Shown: one piece after another, positions 45,088-56,939 of the stretch | How positions within the stretch are numbered: the first letter of the stretch is position 1 | Layout: each line of letters opens with the position of its first letter | Source of the DNA: Telopea speciosissima | Lineage: Eukaryota > Streptophyta > Magnoliopsida > Proteales > Proteaceae | Length of the DNA stretch: 64,000 nt | Assembly: GCF_018873765.1 (NCBI RefSeq) | Contig: NW_025317348.1 | Coordinates: 1,008,127-1,072,126 of the forward strand | Reading direction: 5' to 3' | Made by a program: the position numbers and the translations under genes | Notes under the pieces: generated by a model | What the model saw: the letters and a program-made list of their open reading frames with translations, nothing else | Database searches by the model: none | What the model was told of the DNA's origin: nothing

Positions 45088-46219
45088 TTCAATAAGTTTT
45101 CGCAAATAAATGCCTTTAGACCAGTTGTCCGTCCTTCCCTGAAGGAGGACTATACTGAGGACATCATGAGGTTCTTTGGGTGGTCTCATGATGAGATGAG
45201 ACACTTTATGCTTGGGAGATCCTTAGATGTCCTTGCCATAGTACGAGCTTTTGGGGATCATAGAATAGGTAGTAGGACCTATCACTCTCATAGGGAAAAT
45301 GCTTTCCTATTTTGCATCCTGTCCAGATTCCTTCTTCGTTCTGGGGCTCGTGGAGCCTCTCCAGCTATCATAGATGTGGTCCACCAGCTTAAGAAAGGGT
45401 ATTATCTTATTCCCACTGTGCTGGCTGAAACGCTGAAGGGTCTTGACGTTATGAAAGAGACCCGTTCCCACCAAGGGGAGACTTTTACTGGGAGTCCTTA
45501 TCTTCTTCAGGTAACCTTCCTTGCTCCAGAATTCTATTATTCATGGACAATTATTTGCAATCTTCTATTCACTTGAATGACTCTTGGACTTTGCTGTTTA
45601 GGTGTGGTTATGTGAGCGCCTTCGGAAGGTGAAACCTGTGACGAACGACCGCTTCCGGGTGAAGCATTACAGAGTCCGGACCCTTCTGGTGGATTTTTAC
45701 AATGTCCAGGATTGAGCTGAAAGGCTAGGGACTCTGACAGACACGGACGTGGAGTGGCATTGCGGGTGGTGGAAGGATGATAGTCCTATTTCAAATTCTC
45801 CGGGTTATAACTATGTTCGGCTGATGGGCCTAACCCATACTTCCTTTTATCTTCCTTCTTATATTCAGAGGCAGTTCAGACTTATTCAGGATGTTCCACC
45901 AGTGGTTGAGGCCTACAAGATAGGACCTCCTGAGGCTTTGAATCCCGAGCTGGTGGGGTACATAGCTGAGCATTGGTATTGGAAGTTTCATTACGTGGAC
46001 AGGGAATTTGTGGAGCCGCTAGACGCTCCAACTGAGGGATATAAAGAATGGATGAGGACACGAGCGGGTCTGCCTCAGCGTCCGAGAAGGAGCCGGTTTA
46101 GAGGGGAGAGTTCGGGTACAAAGAAACCCAAAGACGAAGATGATGATGATCCTGCCACGATCCGAGCCAAGATAGCGGTACTTCAGAAGCGCTTGGACGA
46201 TATGGAGGATATAGACTAG
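45088..46219 (+). pseudogene. antisense extra ORF of the Tat-type element, with intron
   Basis: This plus-strand reading lies downstream of and opposite to the integrase, the place where Tat-lineage Ty3/gypsy elements carry an antisense extra ORF. Exon 1 runs to 45510 (ending SPYLLQ). A 91-bp stretch at 45511-45601 begins GT and ends AG, and the protein resumes in frame at 45602 (VWLCERLR). The second exon has one TGA at 45713-45715, then stays open to 46219. It includes RQFRLIQDVPP, a block typical of plant transposon-associated mobile-domain or DUF7745-like proteins. The C-terminus is acidic and basic with a short coiled coil. The intron implies this was made for the nucleus. Confidence 0.7.
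45511..45601 (+). other. spliceosomal-type intron in the antisense ORF
   Basis: It is a 91-bp GT...AG segment with a pyrimidine-rich 3' end (GGACTTTGCTGTTTAG) that interrupts an otherwise continuous protein reading (LLQ joined to VWL). Plant mitochondria do not splice such introns. Confidence 0.65.
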
Positions 46220-46438
46220 GGTTATGTCTTTTCTGTTTTTACCTAGGATCAGCTTTGCTGTATCTTCCCTTCTCCTTTTGTCTTTTGTTGTAAATAGTGT
46301 GAAATGAATGAACAAAGGGCTTTTGTTTTTTATGTATAGCAGTGACCGTACCTGAAGAAAAATTCTTAAAGTTGCCTACGTATCCCTGGATGGTTCAGGG
46401 AATCAGGTCTTACGTAGTTCAGGGTACAATGGTAACCT

Positions 46439-47415
46439 TTAAACATGATATTTCTTGAGTTGGTCCATATTCGTCAAATAACGCAACTCTTCCCCATCAA
46501 GATCCACCAATCTGACGGCTTTTCCGGGAAGAATTTCTGTGATGGTAAAGGGGCCACTCCAATTAGGCTTGAACTTGCCCCGTGGATCATGAAGGGGTGC
46601 CCTCTGTTCTTTCAGCACTAGGTCTCCAACTTGCAGCTGTCGAGGGTGAACCTTTTTGTTAAATGCTCTAGCTACCCTGAGTTGATATTTATTAGTATGG
46701 TCTAGAGCACGCATTCTTTTTTCATCAATAAGGTTCAATTCCTCATATCTTCTCCTGAGCCATTCTGCTTCAGGGATCTGGCTTTCCATGAGGACCCTTA
46801 AGGAAGGTACCTCCAATTCGACTGGAAGGACTGCTTCCATCCCGTAAACCAAAGAATATGGCGTTGCCCCAGTAGAGGTTCGAATGGAAGTTCTGTAAGC
46901 CCATAATGCGTACGGAAGTTTATCAGCCCAATCTGTGTTTCTTTCGGCCATCTTCTCCAGGATGCGCTTCATGTTCTTGTTCGCAGCTTCAACTGCCCCG
47001 TTGGTTTGTGGTCTGTATGGCGACGACTTGTGTCTCTGGATCAACAATTTGTTGCATAATCTTTCCACTTGCCCCTGGCAGACAAGCTACCTTGATCCGA
47101 GATTTGTTCTTGAGGCATGCCGTGGCGGCAGATGATATTCTCTTTAAGAAACTTTGCCACCTTGGCTGCTGTGAGCTTGGCATATGACTGTGCCTCAACC
47201 CACTTGGTGAAGTAGTCGACGGCCACTAACACGAACTCATGTCCATTAGAAGCTTTGGGGGTGACTTTTCCTATAACGTCGATACCCCAGGTTGCGAATG
47301 GCCATGGCGAACTGAGGGTGTATAATTCTGAAGGAGGTACACGTATCAAGTTTGCAAAGACCTGACATTTATGGCATTTCTTCACATATTCTGCACAATC
47401 TGCTTCAGCGGGTAT
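46439..47415 (-). pseudogene. integrase of the Tat-type element
   Basis: The zinc-binding region begins in the preceding frame (CGPHMSARMLAKKV) and after a shift reads CAEYVKKCHKCQ. The DDE core follows: GIDVIG for the first Asp, SDQGS for the second, and after another frameshift near 47070 NGAVEAANKNMKR for the Glu. The C-terminal domain (GDLVLKEQRAP, KFKPNWSGPFTI) ends at 46439. Two frameshifts make it inactive. Confidence 0.88.
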
Positions 47416-50338
47416 TCCAATAATACCCTAGTCTGAGTACCTTCTTTGCAAGCATCCTTGCACTCATATGGGGTCCGCATATATCCTGGTGTATTTTATC
47501 CATGACGGTTTGTGCCTGTTCTTCATCAACACATAATAATTGTATCCCGTCGTAGGATCTCTTGTACAGGATACCTTCGAGGAGAATGAATTGTGTTGCA
47601 TATCTTCTCTGGAAGCGCCTCTCTTGTTTAGTGGCCTCTTCAGGATACTTCTTTTCCTGGATATAATCCACGATGTTAGCATACCATGGTCGACCATCTA
47701 TTGTAAGAGCATTTATCTCATGGTAAGCTGGTTGTTCTCTTTGCTCCACAACGAATGGTCGAATACAATCATTTGGGTTGGCATCGACCATGGAAGCTAA
47801 GGTTGCCAATGCATCTGCAAAACGATTGTAATCTCTCTGGTAGTAGTCGAATGAGATGCTATGAAATTGTTGCGCAAGACTCTCAACGTACTCTTGGTAT
47901 GGTCTCAACTTTTCATCTCTGGTCTTCCACTTCCCTTGCATTTGGCAAATGACAACTGATGAATCTCCATAGACCTCTAATTTCTGGATTCCGATTGATA
48001 TGGCCGCCTCTAAACCTATGGCACAAGCCTCATATTCTGCTATGTTATTTGTACAACCTAAATTGAGCCTGAATGCCAAGGGTATATGAGATCCATCTGG
48101 TGTTATCAGAAGTATTCCTGCTCCATATCCCCTTTGATTAGCTGCTCCATCAAAGAATAACTGCCAAACCCCTACTGATTCAGTGGTTTCAATGTTAACG
48201 ATATCTTCATCCGGGAAAACGTCCTCTAGGGGTCTGGTTTCAGGGATTGGATGGGCTGATAGATGATCAGCGATGGCCCTACCTTTGATAGATTTTTGTG
48301 TGACATGCTTGATGTCAAACTCTGAGAGTAATAGGAGCCATCGAGCGAGCCGCCCTGTTAGCGCTGGTTTCTCAAATAGGTACTTTATTGGATCCATTCT
48401 GGAAACCAACATCACAGGATGGGCAAGCATGTAATGTCTCAGGCGCTTCGTAGCCCATATTAACGCTGCACAAGTCTTTTCCAGGGCTGTATATCGTTCT
48501 TCGTATCCAATGAATTTCTTGCTCAAGTAGTAGACGGCTTGTTCCGCATGTCCTTCTGGACAATGCTGGGCCATCATTGATCCCATTGATGTCTCTGTGA
48601 CTGATAAATACAGCAATAGGGGTTGCCCAGTAATAGGTGGCATCAAAACAGGCGGATTAGTCAAATATTCCTTGATATGATCAAACGCCTTTTGACACTG
48701 TTGATTCCATACTTTGGGTTGATCTTTCTTGAGTAATTTGAAGATAGGCTCACAGACAGTAGTTAGTCGGGAGATAAATCTGCTGATGTATTGAATCCTC
48801 CCTAGGAAACCCCTTATTTCTTTCTCCGTCTGAGGAGGAGGCATTTCTCTTATAGCCTTTATCTTGGAGGGATCTACCTCTATGCCCCTCTCACTTACCA
48901 TGAAGCCTAGAAGTTTTCCTGCTGTTGCCCCGAAAACGCATTTCTGGGGGTTTAGCCTTAATTGATATTCTTTGATCCTTTCTAGAAACTTTCTAAGAGC
49001 TTCCACATGCCCCTGCCTAGTCTTTGACTTGACAATCATATCGTCAACATAGACTTCCACTTCCTTATGTATAAGGTCGTGGAGTACTGTGGTTGCTGCT
49101 CTTTGGTAGGTTGCCCCAGCATTCTTGAGTCCGAATGGCATCACCTTGTAATGAAATGTCCCCCATTGTGTGATAAAGGAGGTCTTTTCTTTATCCTGGG
49201 GTGCCATTATAATCTGGTTATAACCCGAGAAGCCATCCATAAAAGATAGGAGTGCGTGCCCTGCCGTGTTATCGACAAGGATATCGATGTGTGGTAATGG
49301 GAAATCATCTTTAGGGCTTGCTTTATTCAGGTCCCTAAAGTCCACGCACATTCTAACTCTGCCATCTTTCTTTGGGACGGGTACTATATTGGCCAGCCAT
49401 TCTGGGTATTCAGAAACTTCTAATAATCCTGCGCGGAGTTGCTTTATGATTTATTCTTTTATCTTTAGAGTCCACTCAGGCCTCATACGTCGAAGCTTTT
49501 GCTTGACTGGTCTTACATCCGGGTACAAAGGAAGATGGTGTTGGACAATATCTGAGTCAACTCCTGGCATATCTTCATAAGACCAGGCGAAGACTTCTTC
49601 AAATTCCTTTAAGAGTTCAACTATTTGGGAAGTTTCTTGCTCAGAGAGGGATGCCCCAACCTTAATTTCTCTTGGCTTCTTAGCTGATCCTAGGTTAATA
49701 ACCCTAGATTCCTCAAGAATTGCCTGTGCTTTCTTCTCTTTACTTTGTTGGATTAGCTTAAGGAAATCTGGCAAAGGGTCATCATCATTTCCATCCTCGA
49801 GCGAGGGTGGCTGAGAAGAAGAAGAAAGAGAAGGAGTGGAAGAGGAAGAGGCAATATACGCAAAAGGAACTTGCTTATTGATGCTGGAAAGATTTACATT
49901 GTAAAGAGTATTTACAGACCCTGACAAAGGAGGTACAGACTCTATGGACTGGGACTTGGTACTAGGTCCGAGCTCTGCTTCACTTTGATCCGCTTCTCTA
50001 GCTATTTCCTGAAAATGATAGTCATCCATGGTGTTCCAGTTGGGAATGGTTCCGTGGGCCGGATGAATCAGTAGCTGTGGGTTCATTCTTATTTCTTGCT
50101 CTACTGAGAGCATGGCTACCTCCTCCCCGAAGATTCCCTTGGTGCCCAGATCTGTTTCGCTCTTTTGCCAATCTTTGTCGAGCTTTTCTTTCCTGAGGGA
50201 TGTAAGCTCGAACCAGTCATATTCATCTGCGAAAAAGATTTCGAAACCAGGGATTAATTCTTTTGTATCTGGATCGAACCAAGGTTGGGGGAATCCACAG
50301 TAAAGGTGCGAAAGCCGCTTCTTGAATGAACTGTCCAT
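47405..50338 (-). pseudogene. pol: reverse transcriptase and dual RNase H of the Tat-type element
   Basis: After an acidic linker the frame reaches TAA 49451-49453, then goes on in the same frame. RT blocks are MCVDFRDLNKASPKDDFPLP, FMDGFSGYNQI, MPFGLKNAGATYQR and the active site VYVDDMIVKS. RNase H follows (YLSVTETSMGSMM, YEERYTALEK). A second RNase H of archaeal type comes next: FFDGAANQRGYGAG, NNIAEYEACAIGLE, YGDSSVVI and RFADALATLAS, with all four acidic positions kept. The frame ends at about 47405 inside the integrase zinc-binding region. Apart from the stop it is well preserved, implying recent capture compared with the other remnants. Confidence 0.9.
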
Positions 50339-51688
50339 TTAAAGTTCTGGGGTAAGGGGGAAATTCATTTACCTCTCCTATCTTTCCTTTGTCCTTTCGG
50401 AAGAACCTGTCATCTGCAAGCTTCTGCCTCTTTGCCTGATTATCTAGATCTTCTTGAGTCGGAATATACCCTAAACCATACCTTCCCTCATTATGGTGAA
50501 GGTCTGGTATGGTGAGGATCCCCTGCTGTCTCTTTCCTAGGCCCATTCCAGGAAAGTAGTTCATCAGCCTGAACATATTAAGAACGTTGGTGTTCGGGCT
50601 GTGAGGAAGCGGGATTTTCTCCTGGGGAGGGTCGTGGATGTATGTTGCACAGATTTGTTCTAACCGGAACCCACTCAAATATACATCAGGATCTGCCGAG
50701 GGAGACTGGGAATTGCTCTCTTCTATGTTGGCCAAAGTGTTGACCAATTCTGGATCGGCTGTCACGGTAACAATCCTACCATTGTGTACAAACTTGAGTT
50801 TTTGATGCAGGGTTGATGGTACCGCGCCTATCTCATGGAGCCATGGCCTTCCAAGAAGCATGTTGAAGGAAGAAGGGATGTCAATCACTTGAAAGTCGAC
50901 CGTAAAACTAGTAGGCCCAACAATAATATCTGTCGTGAGGATTCCTAAGTACTACGTAGTAGTAGTAGTACTTAGCTTCGGACTCCTTGTGTAGAGGGCT
51001 TAAGGTTCATTGGATCAAATCCCAGAAATTTTACTGTTCTCAATGGGCAAACGTTCAGAGCCGAACCATTGTCCACCAAGACTTGTGGGACTCGATTTCC
51101 GTTACAGTCAACTGTGATGTATAATGCCTTGGCATGATCCATCCCTTCTGTAGGTAATTCTGTTTCCGAAAACATGATGGAATTCACCGCGTAGACTGCC
51201 CCTACTATGTGTGCCAGTTGCGCAGGGCCTGTTTCTACGGGAACATAGACTCGAGTCAGGGCTTTCAAGACTATGTCTCGGTGTGCCTGTGATGCCATGA
51301 GCAATCCCCAGATGGATACATTAGCTTGAGTCTTCTTTAACTGCTTTATTACTTCATTCTCTGGCTCTGGTAGTGAACTACTGCTGACACCTTGGTCTTG
51401 AGTGGCCAAATCTCTTGGTCCTCTCACTGCTAAACTTGATGGCTTGAAGGCTTTTCCACTTCGCGTCCCAGATTCTATTGGGTCACACTCAGAGTCTGGC
51501 GGCCCAAAGTATAATTCTGTATCGAACTGGGCAGCGAGGTTTTCTATTTCCAGATCCTCATCCTCATCTTCCCCGTCACTGATGAAGATGGTACTGATTA
51601 GGGGAAGGATAAGGATAGAAGGATCAACTGATGCTTTGTCCTCTTCCATCATATTAATTGTATGAGGTGGGGCCAGAGGATTAGTCAT
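50223..51688 (-). pseudogene. aspartic protease region of the Tat-type element
   Basis: The first part (51688-50972) ends in the protease active-site block (PQVLVDNGSALNVCP, with DNG in place of DTG or DSG). After a frameshift with a palindromic insertion at 50946-50974, the protease flap and C-terminal part continue (IDIPSSFNMLLGRPWLHEIGAVPSTLHQ, a signature of Tat proteases). A G-patch-like stretch follows (GMGLGKRQQG). The polyprotein would be cut by this enzyme; here it is inactive because it is split. Confidence 0.75.
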
Positions 51689-51715
51689 GACGTTCGCCGG
51701 ACGACTACGGCGTAC

Positions 51716-52989
51716 TTAAAACTTTTTCTGATCTAACAGGTCTTGGATGGCATGCCTTAGCGCAAAACAACTATCCGTGGCATGCCCTTTCTGCGTATGA
51801 TACGCACAGAATAGATCAGGATTGTACCATTTTGGCGGAGGATCGGAGATAGGTCGGGGATCAACTTTGGTGATCAACCCTTCCTTGAGGAGTTTAGATA
51901 GTACAATACTTAAGGGCATGCCTGAGTCCGTAAACAGCCTTCTTTGCCGTGAGGCGGGTGCATCAAGTGTGAACGGTGCTGATGAAGATGGGGGAGCCGA
52001 CGGTTGAGAGGCTACTGCATTCACCTCTGTACTTCTGGTTGGGAACGCCTTTCGAGTTCCACTAGTGCTAGGTATTGATTTCCCAACCCTGGGTAATTGA
52101 TCGGCATGAATTGCATCCTCTATCTGCTGTCCAGCCTCGAGGAGTACCTCGAATGTCATAAGAGGTTGGGCAAACAGATATTGGGCATACTGGGGTTGGA
52201 GATTTTTAATCAACATTCTCACTTGCTCTTTCTCAGAGGGGCGGTCCCACATTTGGGCGGCCTTCTTACGAAAGCGTATCAAAAATGGGGTGAAACCTTC
52301 CCTCACTTCTTGTCGGGTCGTCTCCAGATCTCTTCTGGTCAGTTCCATCTCTGTGTTGTAGGAGTACTGATTCTTAAATGCTTTGACCATATCCTCCCAT
52401 GTACGAGTTTGTGAATGATCCAGAGACATTAACCAGCGGAGAGCAGGGCCTGAAAGGGTTAACTGGAAAGCTTGCCCCATCTGCTGCTCACTGTAATTCT
52501 TGATTCTCATCTGTCCTATGTATGACCTCAGGTGTGCTCTGGGATTTCCATTCCCATCAAATTTATCTGATTTCCAACGGAAGTCTTCTGGTAACTGGGC
52601 TTCTGGGAAAAAGCACATGCCCTCAGAATCGAGCTCCGCACCTCTACTCCCTTCACATTCTTGAAGGCATGTTCTAACTTATCCAATTTTTCCCGGAGTG
52701 CCCTGGTTTCGACTGAGTCAGAGCTAACTTGGGGTGCCTGGGCAGGCATATAGACAACTTCCTCGTCTTCTATAACAGCTTGTGAAGCACTAGGCATATT
52801 TCCTAAGGACTTGCTAGGAGTTGTTTGCAATTGGTTCTGAGTTTGGACTAACAGAGTGAGGTCTGCCATCATCTTTTTCAATTCCTTCATTTCTGCCTGT
52901 AACTGGGTAACAGCCGGGGGTGGTTCTTCTGAACTCATGGTAGAAAATTGCTGGATGGGATGAGGAGGAGACTGGGGGAAGGTCGGCAA
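51716..52989 (-). pseudogene. gag: gag of the Tat-type Ty3/gypsy element
   Basis: The leader (52989 down to about 52640) contains a coiled coil (EMKELKKMMADL). After a frameshift, the core reads through PEDFRWKSDKFDG, WEDMVKAFKNQY and FTPFLIRFRKKA, the typical Retrotrans_gag signature. Near the end CAYHTQKGHATDSC is the zinc-knuckle-like motif usual for Tat Gag, followed by a helix (FALRHAIQDLLD). TAA at 51716-51718 ends the frame, but the same frame reopens to the protease region, so gag and pro were probably one frame or separated by readthrough. Confidence 0.85.
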
Positions 52990-53273
52990 CCTGGTCAGTC
53001 TACTTGAGGTCCGTGCCCACAGGGCTTGAGGGGGAGCCCTTCTCTTGGGCGAAATGGTGCCTATATTTTGAAAGAATGTTTAGATTTTTTTGTGGTTTAT
53101 TCATTTTGAATGAATGAATGATTTCAACAAATGGGTTAGTCAAACAAAGTCAGCTCAAATGAAAACAATTCCCTGAGGCGCTGTCAAGCAGTGGAAACGC
53201 TCTTTAATTTGCGGATAATTAGTAAAGGATAATTAGTTGAGGAATTAATCAAATAAATCAATGGGCTTTTACG
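52990..53273. other. spacer between gag and the sdh3 chimera
   Basis: It may contain the element's leader and part of an LTR, but no LTR ends can be proven. No gene is seen. Confidence 0.35.
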
Positions 53274-53915
53274 TTACGGTTTTTTCAGTGAATAGTCAGT
53301 TAATAGGAAGGGCAGGACGGCGCCATAGAGCTCGTCGGTTTCGGTTGGGGCTTGGTGAGGCGGTCCCACTTCTGGCTCCCTCAAACCTACTACCTCCTCC
53401 ATCTCGGGAGGACTTGACGGGGGAAAGGGGCCCTCTCCTTGAGGTTCTTCGCTTGGGCGAGGTTCGGGAAAAAGCGGCTCCGATTCCGGTGGCCCATCCT
53501 CCTGTAAATGAGCTAGTAAAGCAGCCAATTGCTCAGCTGAATCGCTCGGAGACGGCGAACGTCGCCATTCCAGCAAGCCGTTATCTTCGGGACTCCCAAA
53601 GAAATGGAATTTCTCCACTCCTGTTTCAAGGGTGAGAAAGAGCGAAAGAGATGCCCCTACTGTTGTTAAATCCGAAGACCCGGAAAAACGCTCCAAACAG
53701 AGACGAACTCCCCGTATAAAAAGGGAGTATCCCACCTTTCTCAAAATAAGAAGACTCAAATCTATGTCAACCAGATAAAAAACTACGACTACAAACAAAA
53801 TGAATAATATATAAAGAAAAATAGACTTTTTCGACACTGCAGGAAGAAATAGAATTGGAAACGTAGAAGTGAGCTGTGACTTATAAATCGGAAGATGAGG
53901 AGATAACGGGCGCAT
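53274..53915 (-). CDS. chimeric membrane ORF with sdh3 N-terminus
   Basis: This is a 213-codon intact frame. Residues 2-21 (RPLSPHLPIYKSQLTSTFPI) are the conserved N-terminus of mitochondrial succinate dehydrogenase subunit 3, preceded by Asn-Ile codons as in sdh3. After that the similarity stops. Residues about 31-50 are one strong transmembrane segment (IFLYILFILFVVVVFYLV). The rest is a soluble tail rich in Pro, Glu and Ser (residues about 108-200). An sdh3 start, one membrane span and unrelated sequence is the classic build of mitochondrial chimeric ORFs, several of which cause cytoplasmic male sterility in other plants. Whether it is expressed is unknown. The start ATG (53913-53915) replaces an internal sdh3 position. 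Confidence 0.7.
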   Translation of the reverse strand: MRPLSPHLPIYKSQLTSTFPILFLPAVSKKSIFLYILFILFVVVVFYLVDIDLSLLILRKVGYSLFIRGVRLCLERFSGSSDLTTVGASLSLFLTLETGVEKFHFFGSPEDNGLLEWRRSPSPSDSAEQLAALLAHLQEDGPPESEPLFPEPRPSEEPQGEGPFPPSSPPEMEEVVGLREPEVGPPHQAPTETDELYGAVLPFLLTDYSLKKP

Positions 53916-54469
53916 GATATTAGGTTGGATTAATGTTCATTCGCTCTGCTGAGCGACATACCGAAAAAAATAAATTAAAAAAGAGTCTCGGCTTGACTCT
54001 AATAGGGCGCCCTGTAGCCAGTGCCTAGCTCAGCTCCGAAGATTGACGAGAAGAGACCGCCACTGTACATCTTTCTTTCAAAAGATGAGAACACGCCCTT
54101 TACTAATATAATAGAAGGTAAGGCAAAAGCAAGAGTGAAACTACGAGCTAAAGGCAGGCGTACTCCTATTTTATAAGATAATATGATACCACCTCCCACT
54201 TTTGGCGCACTTGTTTGATGAGCTAAGCCTAAGCGCCCTATAAGTCAAAAGCTAGCCTTACAACTAAAAGCAAGGTCGAAATCAATCCCTCTTTTTCCTG
54301 TGCTTTACTAGTAGGGCTAATGAACGACCCTTTGATCTATGGCGTTCCCAGTTCATCAACCAGGTCTGATTAGAAATGCTTAAATGAGTGGAGGAAGGAA
54401 GGTGAGGAATGATAGCTGGAAGGAGTGGATGGAGGAAGGCCGGAAGTGAGGAAGTGAAGAATGCCGCGC
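53916..54469. other. spacer, no gene seen
   Basis: Upstream of the sdh3 chimera start, a few bases continue the sdh3 reading (AATATC before the ATG). Beyond that no gene is visible. Confidence 0.35.
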
Positions 54470-55700
54470 TGAACGAATGAATACGAATGCTTTGATATAT
54501 TTGATTGCAATGCGTCACTCTTCATCAACTTCTGACGTCAGAAGTCCAGGCTTAGACGGCTTCGAGAAGCTCCCTTTTTTTCCACCTCTAAAGAGATTTC
54601 ATACTATTAGGAAGGTTGTGAATAGAGAGGGCAATAGACACAAGGACCGATACCCGGGACAAAGTGTTACTGGAGCACTTTATAAAGAATCCCCTTTTCA
54701 TACTTCAATGAGTGGTGAGATCCCATTCCATCTGCCTTCCTTGCCCCAGCTCTGTTGTCATAATCTATGTCGTCCCTTCACAAGGGAGGAATTTCATGAG
54801 GTAGATAAGGTTTGCCTAGAGATAAGGCAAAAAGTCTGGATGGCCTTCGTATTGCTTTTCATCAGAACTACTGGGACATTGTGGTGGAGGATCTCTTTTC
54901 AATAAAAAAGGAGTTTCAAAGAGACGGGCAAATGCTTTGGGCGATCCATAAGAAATTCATAGTTATGGTTCAAAAAGACAAGGGTGGTGGTTTTATTTCA
55001 GGTCGCATCAGCCTCTGCTCATCCTCATATAAGATCATGGATAAGGTGCTCTCACTCAGGATGGAGATTATACCATTCATTATTGCCTCTGCCCAAGGTG
55101 GATTTGTGAAAGGCCATCAGATTCACGACGGTATTCTTCTTGCCCATGAGAGGTCCTCGATGCTCAGCTTAAAAGTGGTTCTCCAGGAGTCATTCTCAAG
55201 CGTCACATGCGGAAGGTCTTATATATGGTTTACTGGGGTTTTCTGGACAAATAACTAGAGATAGCTAGTCTTCTCTCTGGCATCATTAGATCCTTGCATA
55301 TCAAAAGTGTGATATTCATCTTGATTAAAGGCTCTCCCATAGATTCTTTCAGGGGCACTCGATGCCTCGGACAAGGCGCTATTTAGCCCTTATCTTTTCA
55401 TCATGTTTGACATTGACGGAAGACTGATGGATAGAGCGACAATCAATCATAGTCAATTTTTAAGGTTTCGGAGAGATATATTATCCAAGTCACCTTACAA
55501 CGAGACTCTCATTTTCTTTGAAGGTAAAACCCCCTCTTAAAGAGACCCTTTATTTCAGACTTCTCAGGCCATTTCTGATCAAATTCTCAACTTTAAGAAG
55601 AGCCGCCTCATAGGTATTCACCCCAATCCCTTATTAGGTTAGGCAACAACTTGAGCAGATTATTGGATGCATTTTCCATTGTCTGCAACGTATCTAGCAT
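54470..55700 (+). pseudogene. LINE (L1-type) reverse transcriptase remnant
   Basis: Broken plus-strand frames give PFTREEF, then DGLRIAFHQNYWDIV and EFQRDGQM. After a gap come GRISLCSSSYKIMDKVLSLRM, IIASAQGGFVKGHQIHDGILLAHE and further on SPYLFIMF with a degenerate catalytic region. These are the ordered blocks of plant L1-type non-LTR RT. Several stops and deletions (for example the region 55240-55340) make it inert. It is nuclear debris in mitochondrial DNA. Confidence 0.8.
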
Positions 55701-56446
55701 CACTTTATTCAGTAGCAAATCAGGGACTCGATTACTGATAGGATGTCAAACTTTTCACTTGGAAAGGTATATGCACGTCTCTAGCAGCTAGCGCTTTAAT
55801 CGTAAGGGTCACTTTACAGAGTATACCTCTCTCTTTCTTGTGTGTATGCCGGCCAAGATTGAGGAAGCCCTTCACAAACAAGATCATGAGAGTTTCTTTG
55901 GAATGTCTTTGAAGATGGCTACCATCTTTCACCTAATGAGATGGCAGTTGATTTTTCGTCCCCTTTTGGAAGGTGGGCTGGGGTTGGGACAGAGACACTA
56001 GGTGCTTAAGAAGCTGATGCCTCTGCTATTCGTGGTCAAACTTAAGTTGGTGCTTCTCCTGCTTCTTCTAGCTCTTGGATCTGGATCAACATAATCAACC
56101 GCCTTAGCTACTACTCGTGCTGCTACTTTAGATGCTGGACTGGATGCAGGCACTCCATATATCTATAGATATATGTGGATATGCAACTGGCAAATGCTTA
56201 TGCTTGCGATTGGTTCTAGTGTGCTGAGACAACCGAATCTACTGCTGCATTAATGGCTTAAACAACTGAATAAACAACTGATTCAACTGACTCAACTTCG
56301 ACTGCTTAATCGACTGAAGCAACTGGATCAGGGTAAACAACCATTGATGCTGGTGGCTCAATAACATATCTTAGGTAACCTGTTTATGCACGTCGCTACC
56401 CCATCATGAGAATGTATGACATCCGCCGCCGGGTATCGAAATGAGA

Positions 56447-56570
56447 AGGATGGACTCCTGCCAAAAGGGATGGTTGCCTTAGGACAAGGGACAACTACCT
56501 TAGGACAAGGGACAGCTACCCTAGTACATCCTGCCAAAGAGATGGCTACCTTAGGGCTTTAGGGACATAT
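56447..56570. repeat. short tandem repeats (CCTTAGGACAAGGGACA)
   Basis: ACCTTAGGACAAGGGACAACT-type words follow each other with a 21-bp period at about 56475-56520. Outer copies of CATCCTGCCAAA(A)G(A)GATGG(T/C)T(A/G)CCTTAGG lie at about 56456 (partial) and 56527. Confidence 0.6.
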
Positions 56571-56939
56571 GAACGTTAGCCGGACAGGTCCAACGACGAA
56601 ACTGGTCTTCCTAGGTTCCTATTAGTTGGGGTTCTCCCATAGTGGGCCATCCCATAGGGGTAACAACTCCCATAGTGGTGGGTTTTCCCCCGGGGTTTCC
56701 CCTATAGTGCAGCGGAAGCAAAGCAAGCAGGAGTAGGGACAATTTCAACTGCTTCATCTGTACCCGCTCCTGTATCTTGGTCAACAGAATCCACAACTTC
56801 TGCTGGATATACTGCTACTGCATCAACCGACTCAACTTCTCCTGCGACTGCTACTGAACCGACTAGCTAAGCTACCTATGATGCTACCGTCTCTGCTGCT
56901 GGTGCTGGTGATGAAGGTAGTAGTGGATAAGCTGGGACG

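Larger units (their letters stand above)
45088..52989 (-). mobile_element. Tat-lineage Ty3/gypsy retrotransposon, degenerate, LTRs not found
   Basis: The element runs on the minus strand from gag (52989) through protease, RT, RNase H, a second archaeal-type RNase H and integrase (46439), then the antisense ORF. The dual RNase H plus antisense ORF are hallmarks of the Tat group (Ogre, Retand and Grande types). At least four frameshifts (about 52.63, 50.95, 50.32 and 47.41 kb), another near 47.07 kb and in-frame stops at 51716-51718 and 49451-49453 break it. I could not find matching LTRs: only about 250 bp separate gag from the sdh3 chimera, so the 5' end is cut. It is nuclear DNA moved into the mitochondrion. 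Confidence 0.85.
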
